Assembly: GCA_910577415.1 (NCBI GenBank)
Contig: CAJTLK010000053.1
Span: 1-12,243 of the forward strand
Direction of reading: 5' to 3'
DNA: 12,243 nucleotides
Origin: an uncultured Oscillospiraceae bacterium
GTDB lineage: Bacteria > Bacillota > Clostridia > Oscillospirales > Oscillospiraceae
Part shown: one piece after another, positions 7,387-12,243 of the stretch
How positions within the stretch are numbered: position 1 is the first letter of the stretch
Layout: each line of letters opens with the position of its first letter
Notes under the pieces: model-generated
The model's database searches: none
Seen by the model: the letters and a program-made list of their open reading frames with translations, nothing else
What the model was told of the DNA's origin: nothing
Program-made: the position numbers and the translations under genes

Positions 7387-8094
7387 ATGGTGGGGTATCT
7401 CTACCGGCTGCAGTCGGGGCGGGAGCGGCGGCTGCCGGGGTGGATATGGAATTGGTTGCCCCTTCGGGCGGAGCCGGTGACGGTCCATGGCCTCCACCTT
7501 CTGGGGGTAGGTCTGCCGCCGGGCGGGTCGATCCGTGGGCTTGACCGGGGAGCGAAGGTCCTCCAAAAAAAAGGGTGTGCGCGGGTGCTGGCAGCGCCGG
7601 AACTCCGCTGCATTGGACTGACCGACATTTTACGGGCCAGGGGCCTGTCCCTTGTCGACCCTCTGCCCTTATGCAGGGCCAAGGCCCCTGAGCTGGCCTT
7701 GGCTTTGGTGGAGAAATTGCCCCTCCGCCGCCGCTGCGTGGCCCTGCGGGGGGAGAACGCCGGGGATGCCTGGGCCGCTGCCGCCGCCCTCTGTCCCCAG
7801 GTGGGGAATCTGCTGCTGGATTTTGAACGGGGGGAGGAGGGGCTTGCCCGGCGTCTCCGGGAGGTCTACGGCGCGGCGGCGCTGCATCTGGACCAAGGGC
7901 CAAAGCCCCAGGCGTCGGTGGAGTTTTCTCCCCGGGACAAGGAAGTCGGAAAAACCCTGCGGCTGTGGGGAAAACCCGGACTGGCGGGAGTGGAGATCAC
8001 CGCCGGCGGAGTGGACGATCTGCCCCTGCTGGCGCTTCTTTGGGAGACCGGGCGGCTGAGCCTGGAGAACATCACGGTACAGTGGGATGAATAG
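7387..8094 (+). CDS. Unrecognised 235-residue protein downstream of the S41 protease
   Basis: I do not recognise this family. ATG 7387 is chosen because AGGAGGTGA lies seven bases before it; an upstream ATG at 7345 abuts the S41 stop and has no ribosome site. The protein has no signal peptide or clear membrane helix, so it is probably cytoplasmic. It is rich in Leu, Arg, Gly and Ala. The middle (about 115-170) alternates hydrophobic strands and helices: RRRCVALRGENAGDAW, CPQVGNLLLDFERGEEGLARRLREVYG. This looks like an alpha/beta Rossmann-like fold without an obvious nucleotide or metal motif. The C-terminus carries ASVEFSP and LAGVEITAGGVDDLPLLALLWETG. It lies 42 nt after the S41 gene and 107 nt before greA, so it is the last gene of the ftsEX-side unit. 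Confidence 0.7.
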   Translation: MVGYLYRLQSGRERRLPGWIWNWLPLRAEPVTVHGLHLLGVGLPPGGSIRGLDRGAKVLQKKGCARVLAAPELRCIGLTDILRARGLSLVDPLPLCRAKAPELALALVEKLPLRRRCVALRGENAGDAWAAAAALCPQVGNLLLDFERGEEGLARRLREVYGAAALHLDQGPKPQASVEFSPRDKEVGKTLRLWGKPGLAGVEITAGGVDDLPLLALLWETGRLSLENITVQWDE

Positions 8095-8096
8095 CC

Positions 8097-8125
8097 TTGA
8101 CAGCCGATGGAAAAAACCATATAAT
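8097..8125 (+). promoter_or_regulatory. Perfect-consensus sigma-A promoter of greA-lysS
   Basis: TTGACA (8097-8102), a 17-nt spacer and TATAAT (8120-8125) match the sigma-A consensus at every position. It begins two bases after the preceding stop codon. Transcription should start near 8132, leaving a leader of about 70 nt before greA. The A-rich spacer end before TATAAT resembles that of the promoter at 1849-1877. Confidence 0.93.
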
Positions 8126-8145
8126 GTTGAGCAATGTGAAGGAGC

Positions 8146-8174
8146 ATGACCGAATACGCGGTCATTTCTTTATT
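8146..8174 (+). promoter_or_regulatory. Terminator-like hairpin in the greA leader (candidate attenuator)
   Basis: ATGACCG (8146-8152) pairs perfectly with CGGTCAT (8159-8165) around AATACG, followed at once by TTCTTTATT. It lies downstream of the predicted transcription start and upstream of the greA ribosome site (GAAAGGTG, from 8187), so it would act inside the leader. The stem is only 7 bp and moderately GC-rich, so termination would be partial. Confidence 0.55.
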
Positions 8175-8201
8175 AAAAGGATAAACGAAAGGTGTGGCGA
8201 C

Positions 8202-8678
8202 ATGGCCAAGCAGTACAAACTGACCCCCAAGCGCCTGCAGGAGCTGCAGGAGGAACTCAATTACCTGAAGACCGTCCGGGAGAAGGAGGTCGCCGAGCAG
8301 ATCAAAGAGGCCCGCTCCTTCGGCGATCTCAGCGAGAACAGCGAGTATGATGAGGCCAAGAACGAACAGGGCAAGCTGTACTCTCACATTGCCGAGATCG
8401 AGGCCATCCTGGCCAGCTACGTCCTCATTGAGGAAAAGCCCATCTCTGCCACTGCCGTCAGCCTGGGCAGCCAGGTCACTGTGGAGGACCAGGAGACCAA
8501 GGACAAGGATACCTACCGCATCGTAGGTTCTCAGGAGGCCGATCCGATGAACGGACGTATCTCTGAGGACTCCCCCTTTGGCAAGGCCCTGCTGGGGAAG
8601 GAAGCGGGAGAGATCGCGGAGGTGGAAGCCCCTATGGGCGTGCTCCGCTACAAGGTGCTGAAGATCGATAAGCACTAA
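8202..8678 (+). CDS. greA: Transcription elongation factor GreA
   Basis: GreA enters the RNA polymerase secondary channel and stimulates cleavage of backtracked transcripts, rescuing stalled complexes. The 158 residues are the usual length. The N-terminal coiled coil (about 1-78) carries the acidic tip GDLSENSEYDEAKNEQ, with D42 and E45 as metal-binding residues. The C-terminal globular FKBP-like domain contains the family hallmark ISEDSPFGKALLGKEAGE and ends in YKVLKIDKH. I use ATG 8202 (MAKQYKLT) behind GAAAGGTG; in-frame extension toward 8097 would run through the promoter. lysS starts 50 nt downstream with no terminator between, so the two are co-transcribed. Confidence 0.97.
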   Translation: MAKQYKLTPKRLQELQEELNYLKTVREKEVAEQIKEARSFGDLSENSEYDEAKNEQGKLYSHIAEIEAILASYVLIEEKPISATAVSLGSQVTVEDQETKDKDTYRIVGSQEADPMNGRISEDSPFGKALLGKEAGEIAEVEAPMGVLRYKVLKIDKH

Positions 8679-8728
8679 GGAAAAGATGACTCCGGGGCTT
8701 TGAAGCCCAAAGGATAGGAGAGAATACT

Positions 8729-10234
8729 ATGGCAGAGCAAGAGAAAAAGAACGCCCCCCAGCAGCCGGAGCTTTCCGAACTGCTGAAAATTCGCCGGGAC
8801 AAGCTCACCGAGCTTCAGGCCGCGGGAGAGGACCCTTTCCAGCAGACCAGGTTTGCCTGGGACGCCACCGCCGAGGAAATTAAGGAAAACTTCGACGCCA
8901 TGGAGGGCAAGGAGGTGAAGGTGGCCGGACGGCTCATGTCCAAGCGGGGCATGGGTAAGGTCTCCTTCTGCGACCTCCAGGACCGCTCCGGGCGTATCCA
9001 GCTCTATGCCCGTCAGGACGAGATGGACGAGGCGGTATACAAGAAGTTCAAGAAGTACGATATTGGCGACATTGTTGGCGTCACCGGCGAGGTTTTCCGT
9101 ACCCAGCGGGGGGAAATGAGCGTCCGGGCCAAGGATATCGTACTGCTGAGCAAGTCTCTGCTGCCTCTGCCTGAGAAGTTCCACGGTCTTCAGGACCGGG
9201 AGCTGCGCTACCGCCAGCGGTACGTGGACCTCATCGTCAACCCTGAGGTGAAGCGGAATTTTATTATCCGCTCCAAGTTTATCAAGCACGTCCGGGACTT
9301 TATGGACGCGCGGGGCTATATCGAGGTGGAGACCCCGGTGCTCAACACCATTGCCGGCGGCGCTGCCGCCCGGCCCTTCATTACCCATCACAATACTCTG
9401 GACATCGACATGTATATGCGTATCGCCACTGAGCTTCCCTTGAAGCGGCTCATCATCGGCGGTATGGACCGGGTCTATGAGATCGGACGCATTTTCCGCA
9501 ACGAGGGCATGGACCCCAAGCACAACCCGGAGTTCACTACCATCGAGCTGTATGAAGCGTATGCTGATTTCCACGATATGATGGACATCGCCGAGGGTAT
9601 CCTCTCCTCCGCTGCCAAGGAAATTCTGGGCACCTATGAGGTGGAGTGGCTGGGCGAGAAGATCAATTTGGCCCCCGGCTGGCCCCGCCTCACCATGGTG
9701 GAGGCCGTGAAGCAGTATGTGGGGGTGGACTTCAGCGCCATTACCGATGATGCCGAGGCCGTGGCCGCCGCCAAGTCGGTGGGGGTGGAGCTGTCCGACG
9801 CCGCCGAGAAGACCTGGGGCAACGCCCTCTATGCCTGTTTTGACAAGAAGGTGGAGGAGCACTTGGTGCAGCCCACCTTTATCACCATGTACCCGGTGGA
9901 GGTCTCGCCTCTGACAAAGCGCAGTCCCGCCGACCCCCGGCTCACCGAGCGGTTCGAGTTCTTCATCAACCATGCCGAGTTTGGCAACGCCTACTCCGAA
10001 CTCAACGACCCCATCGACCAGCGCTATCGCTTTGAAAAGCAGGTGGAGCAGCGGGAGCGGGGAGACGACGAGACCGAGATGCTGGATGAGGACTTCCTCA
10101 CCGCCATGGAGTACGGTATGCCCCCCACCGGCGGCATGGGCATCGGCATTGACCGCTGCGTCATGCTCCTCACCGGCGCCGACTCCATCCGGGACGTTAT
10201 TTTGTTCCCCACCATGAAGCCGCTGGATAAGTAA
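8729..10234 (+). CDS. lysS: Lysyl-tRNA synthetase, class II
   Basis: LysRS charges tRNA-Lys with lysine using ATP in the cytoplasm. The 501 residues carry the normal class IIb plan. An N-terminal OB-fold anticodon-binding domain spans about 62-145 (VKVAGRLMSKRGMGKVSFCDLQD). Motif 1 lies near 190-208 (FMDARGYIEVETPVLN) and motif 2 near 249-275 (VYEIGRIFRNEG, then HNPEFTTIELY). Motif 3 is at 468-483 (GGMGIGIDRCVMLLTG). NAYSELNDP, an amino-acid-pocket signature, is also present. ATG 8729 follows AGGAGAG. The order greA-lysS is common in Firmicutes. The short hairpin GGGCT/AGCCC near 8696-8709 between the genes lacks a T-tract, so it may only be an RNA processing or stability element. Confidence 0.98.
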   Translation: MAEQEKKNAPQQPELSELLKIRRDKLTELQAAGEDPFQQTRFAWDATAEEIKENFDAMEGKEVKVAGRLMSKRGMGKVSFCDLQDRSGRIQLYARQDEMDEAVYKKFKKYDIGDIVGVTGEVFRTQRGEMSVRAKDIVLLSKSLLPLPEKFHGLQDRELRYRQRYVDLIVNPEVKRNFIIRSKFIKHVRDFMDARGYIEVETPVLNTIAGGAAARPFITHHNTLDIDMYMRIATELPLKRLIIGGMDRVYEIGRIFRNEGMDPKHNPEFTTIELYEAYADFHDMMDIAEGILSSAAKEILGTYEVEWLGEKINLAPGWPRLTMVEAVKQYVGVDFSAITDDAEAVAAAKSVGVELSDAAEKTWGNALYACFDKKVEEHLVQPTFITMYPVEVSPLTKRSPADPRLTERFEFFINHAEFGNAYSELNDPIDQRYRFEKQVEQRERGDDETEMLDEDFLTAMEYGMPPTGGMGIGIDRCVMLLTGADSIRDVILFPTMKPLDK

Positions 10235-10247
10235 AAACTGATAAGCG

Positions 10248-10283
10248 ACGGCTCTCTGCCTCATGAGGCAGAGAGCCGTTTTT
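10248..10283 (+). terminator. Strong intrinsic terminator of greA-lysS
   Basis: Bases 10248-10279 are a perfect 32-nt palindrome (ACGGCTCTCTGCCTCA and its complement), followed by TTTT. The stop codon of the convergent XRE gene (10282-10284) touches the T-tract. On the minus strand the stem is not followed directly by a T-run, so it is mainly a plus-strand terminator. Confidence 0.95.
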
Positions 10284-10566
10284 ATGCGTCTGTAAGCTTT
10301 TTGACCAGTGCGGCAATAAGAGCGATGGATCCTTCATCCAGCTTAGATACATCGAGCATCTTCGGAGCATCCACGCACACCAGATAATCCACGCTGACAC
10401 CGAACAACCGAGAGAGGCGGATCAGAACTTCAATTGAAGGAGCTTTGCTGGCTGTCTCATAGGCACTGACCATGGCCTTGGATACGCCGATGCGGTTGGC
10501 GACTTGAAGCTGGGTCAGGCCCCTTGCATCCCGAAGTGCCCGAAGTTTTTCCGAACAGTCAACCAT
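10282..10566 (-). CDS. Small XRE-family HTH transcriptional regulator
   Basis: This 94-residue protein is almost entirely a Cro/C1-type helix-turn-helix domain. KLRALRDARGLTQLQVANRIGVSKAMVSAYETASKAPSIEVLIRLSRLFGVSVDYLV (about 7-63) shows the five-helix pattern, with the recognition helix near SKAMVSAYE. The C-terminal 30 residues are a short helical tail without a known sensor domain. ATG (10564-10566) has GAGGAGG about ten bases upstream. It is convergent with lysS and shares its terminator stem. Its upstream region is the gene remnant at 10585-10838, with no clear promoter, so it may be a recently arrived or decaying accessory gene. The target is unknown; small stand-alone regulators of this kind are common near mobile or variable regions. 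Confidence 0.88.
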   Translation of the reverse strand: MVDCSEKLRALRDARGLTQLQVANRIGVSKAMVSAYETASKAPSIEVLIRLSRLFGVSVDYLVCVDAPKMLDVSKLDEGSIALIAALVKKLTDA

Positions 10567-10584
10567 AAGCTGACCTCCTCGACG

Positions 10585-10838
10585 GCTGACGGACTGGAGA
10601 TCGTTTATGTCTCCAGCGGCGAGTATGTGAGCGACAATCAGTTTTACAGCCCAAGGAGGGCAACAAATATGTGTCCTGTGGTTTTGAGTTTGAAAATACC
10701 TCCGGCTCCGATCAGATGGTAAGCGGTTTTGATTTCAAATGCTATGCCGACGGAAAAGCATGCGATTCGACCCATCTGCGGGATAACGACCTGGGCACCA
10801 CTACGCTCTCGCCTGGCCGCAAAGTGAAGGGGACGGTT
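10585..10838 (+). pseudogene. Frameshifted, truncated remnant of a DUF4352/DUF5067-like exported protein
   Basis: Two adjacent frames give one coherent protein. One reads DGLEIVYVSSGEYVSDNQFYSP (about 10588-10653). After one missing base near 10653-10656, the other reads KEGNKYVSCGFEFENTS and continues through DQMVSGFDFKCYADGKACDS to TLSPGRKVKGTV. This style (strand-rich, 'GNKYV..FEFEN', 'CYADG.AC') recalls the immunoglobulin-like DUF4352/DUF5067 domains of clostridial lipoproteins, from memory. The N-terminal signal sequence is absent, and similarity ends at GTV, exactly where a 12-bp inverted repeat begins (10827-10838). It has no usable start site, and its left end abuts the ribosome site of the divergent XRE gene. 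It is best read as a dead gene fragment, not a functional small gene. Confidence 0.6.
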
Positions 10839-10853
10839 GATGGTCAAAAGGGG

Positions 10854-10877
10854 AAAGCCGCAGAGACAGCGGCTTTT
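10854..10877 (+). terminator. Small terminator-like hairpin after the gene remnant
   Basis: AAAGCCGC (10854-10861) pairs with GCGGCTTT (10869-10876) around a 7-nt loop, followed by one more T. The A-tract and T-tract sides make it possibly bidirectional. The T-run is short. Confidence 0.45.
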
Positions 10878-10879
10878 GG

Positions 10880-10914
10880 ATAATAAAGGGCGGGGTGCGA
10901 TACGCACCCCGCCC
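10880..10914 (-). terminator. Terminator of the BspA-like gene
   Basis: GGGCGGGGTGCG (10888-10899) and CGCACCCCGCCC (10903-10914) form a perfect 12-bp stem with a 3-nt loop. On the minus strand it is followed by TTTATTAT (10887-10880). It lies about 60 nt past the stop codon of the minus-strand surface-protein gene. Confidence 0.75.
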
Positions 10915-10972
10915 TCGGTGGGTCAGTTTACTAAGACAGAAGAACCGTCCCCTTGTCTTTCTCGTTTTCTCT

Positions 10973-12243
10973 TTATTTTGTCTCGATGAAGATGCCCTTC
11001 TCGGCGCTCCAGTCCACCTTGAAGCCCAGGGACGTACCCAGGTCCCGGAGCTTGTAATAGGTATAGGCCCCGCCCTTGTCGTCCTTGAGCATGATGGCCT
11101 CCAAGGCCGCCGTCTGGCCGTTGATGTTGGTGGGAGCGGTGGCGTTCTCGTAAGCCCGGTTGCCGCTGAAGGGGGTGGACATCTCGCTGCCGTTGGGGGT
11201 GTAAGCCTTCCCCGTCTCGATGTTCACCGCCCCGTTCCAGCCTACCTCAAACTGAACGGCGGTGCCGTTCAAAATGGAGGCGATATCCCGGAGCTTGATA
11301 TAGTTGGTGTCGTTGCCATTGGCGTCCTTCAGGGCGTAGCACTGGAACTCCACGGCCCTGCCGTCCACCAGAACAGACTGGGTGGAGGCGTAGGCGGTGT
11401 TGGTCCCCACAGCGGTGGGCTTGGGTCCGGTGCTGTTGTAATGGATGGTGGTGTGGGGCATATCTTTGCCATCCCCCTGAATGGCCTTCCACTGCTCCTC
11501 CGTACCGCCGTAATAAATATCGGAGATATTGCCGCCGGCAAGTGCATGGACCTGAATTTCGGTCACGCTATCAGGAATGAACACGCTGGTCAGACCCCTA
11601 CATCCAGCGAAGGCCCAGGCCTCTATGGTTGTGACGCTGGAGGGGATGGTTATGCTGGTCAGACCGGAGCAGCCCATAAAGGCCGAATTGCCAATCACGG
11701 TAACGCTGTTGGGAATCGTGATGCTCTTCAGGTTGGTGCAGTCCCGGAATGACCAATAACCGATCTCGGTGATGTGATCGGGGATCACGAAGCTGGTCAG
11801 GTCGGTCCGGCCATCGAACATCCCGTTTGCGATTCTGGTCATGCCGGCGGGGATGGTGGCCACGCCCTGTAAGTTGGGGCAGCCGAAGAAAGCCGAACCG
11901 TCAACGCTGGTGACGCTGTCGGGAAGGGCCGCGTATTTCAGATTTTCACACTCGGCGAAGGCCAATTTCTCGATGGTTGTCACGCCCTCGGGGATGGTCA
12001 CGCTCTCCAGAGCGGTGCAGCCCCAGAACGCCTGCCCCTCAATGGTGGTCACGGTGTCGGGGATGGTCACATTCTTCAAGCCGGTGCAGTCCTGGAACGC
12101 GGCAAAACCAATACTGGGTACGCCCCGTTCCATGGTCACGCTCTCCAGAGCGGTACATCCGTAAAACGCCGCTTCCATTTCGGTAACACTGCCGGGGATG
12201 GTGATGCTTTTCAGGCTGGTACAGCCAGCGAACGCCTCCTGCC
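10973..12243 (-). CDS. BspA-like leucine-rich-repeat surface protein with C-terminal stalk domains (5' end outside window)
   Basis: The frame is open from the right edge to the stop at 10973, giving 422 visible residues; the ATG at 12176-12178 is only an internal Met. The N-terminal half consists of about ten BspA-type (LRR_5) repeats of about 23 residues, pattern 'IP..VT.I...AF..C..L.S', for example LKSITIPNSVTVIGNSAFMGC. It closes with the usual linker DIYYGGTEEQWKAI and TTIHYNST. The C-terminal half has two copper-amine-oxidase-N-like stalk domains: VLVDGRAVEF with YIKLRDIASIL, and INGQTAALEA with YYKLRDLGTSLGFKVDW. Such proteins are exported and are thought to act in adhesion or surface contact. 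No sortase motif follows; the protein ends in IFIETK. Signal peptide and promoter lie outside the window. Confidence 0.88.
   Translation of the reverse strand, partial: QEAFAGCTSLKSITIPGSVTEMEAAFYGCTALESVTMERGVPSIGFAAFQDCTGLKNVTIPDTVTTIEGQAFWGCTALESVTIPEGVTTIEKLAFAECENLKYAALPDSVTSVDGSAFFGCPNLQGVATIPAGMTRIANGMFDGRTDLTSFVIPDHITEIGYWSFRDCTNLKSITIPNSVTVIGNSAFMGCSGLTSITIPSSVTTIEAWAFAGCRGLTSVFIPDSVTEIQVHALAGGNISDIYYGGTEEQWKAIQGDGKDMPHTTIHYNSTGPKPTAVGTNTAYASTQSVLVDGRAVEFQCYALKDANGNDTNYIKLRDIASILNGTAVQFEVGWNGAVNIETGKAYTPNGSEMSTPFSGNRAYENATAPTNINGQTAALEAIMLKDDKGGAYTYYKLRDLGTSLGFKVDWSAEKGIFIETK

Larger units (their letters stand above)
10827..10960. repeat. 12-bp inverted repeat pair with REP-like right end
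   Basis: AAGGGGACGGTT (10827-10838) recurs inverted as AACCGTCCCCTT (10943-10954), enclosing about 128 bp. The right copy is itself inside a small dyad, AAGACA (10933-10938) and TGTCTT (10954-10959). From memory, motifs of the form GACA..GAACCGTCCCC..TGTC occur as scattered palindromes (REP-like elements linked to RAYT transposases) in Firmicutes. No transposase is present here. Confidence 0.5.

Noticed and set aside
7178..7903. Minus-strand open frame of 241 aa over the end of the S41 gene and the unassigned gene
   Set aside because: Extremely Pro/Arg/Gly-rich, crosses a gene boundary, and has no ribosome site.
8695..8710. Hairpin between greA and lysS as terminator
   Set aside because: About 5 bp and followed by AAAGG; no T-tract, so the two genes are probably co-transcribed.
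8675..10264. Minus-strand open frame of 529 aa opposite lysS
   Set aside because: It mirrors lysS completely and starts within the terminator region; its composition is a shadow pattern, while lysS is unambiguous.
10644..10907. Minus-strand open frame of 87 aa in the accessory gap
   Set aside because: It starts within the terminator stem and runs antisense to the gene remnant; no ribosome site or domain.
10895..11752. Plus-strand open frame of 285 aa opposite the BspA-like gene
   Set aside because: Its repetition only reflects the LRR periodicity of the opposite strand; it starts in a terminator stem.
11500..12243. Regular repeats suspected to be a CRISPR array or satellite
   Set aside because: The 69-bp period is in frame and encodes LRR_5 units; copies diverge as protein repeats do, with no constant repeat and unique spacer pattern.

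Overview
This looks like a chromosomal window from a GC-rich anaerobic Firmicute of the Oscillospiraceae (Flavonifractor/Oscillibacter/Pseudoflavonifractor type). That placement is inferred from gene content and protein style: an FtsEX-M23-S41 cluster behind a PucR/CdaR-type regulator, a DUF4830-type protein, and a BspA-like leucine-rich-repeat protein ending in stalk domains. GC content is high, yet the promoters are clean sigma-A type and the Shine-Dalgarno sites are strong. No rRNA, tRNA, CRISPR array or transposase gene is visible.

Layout. (1) 1-432: the 3' end of a MscS-type mechanosensitive channel gene, then a terminator shared with a convergent gene. (2) 463-1796: a minus-strand membrane-anchored DUF4830-like protein and, divergently, an RsuA-type pseudouridine synthase. 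The gap between them holds a near-perfect 27-nt palindrome. (3) 1849-8094: a strong promoter, a PucR-family regulator, a long hairpin, then ftsE, ftsX and an EnvC/PcsB/CwlO-like coiled-coil M23 protein, a terminator-like hairpin, an S41 carboxy-terminal protease and an unrecognised 235-residue protein. (4) 8097-10283: a perfect-consensus promoter, a leader with a terminator-like hairpin, greA, lysS and a strong terminator. (5) 10282-12243: an accessory-looking stretch with a small XRE regulator, a frameshifted gene remnant, hairpins and REP-like inverted repeats, and the 3' part of a BspA-like surface protein gene.

How the genes work together. FtsE (ATPase) and FtsX (membrane subunit) should form the complex that activates or positions the adjacent coiled-coil M23 protein, coupling peptidoglycan cutting to division or elongation. 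The S41 protease is a usual neighbour of ftsEX in Firmicutes and probably processes an envelope or sporulation protein. GreA and LysS are housekeeping transcription and translation factors.

I do not see a clear new defence or mobile system. The most interesting unexplained items are regulatory: a possible attenuator in the greA leader, the palindrome at 983-1009, the long hairpin before ftsE and the regulator that precedes it. The gene-remnant and inverted-repeat region at 10585-10960 is also worth a look.
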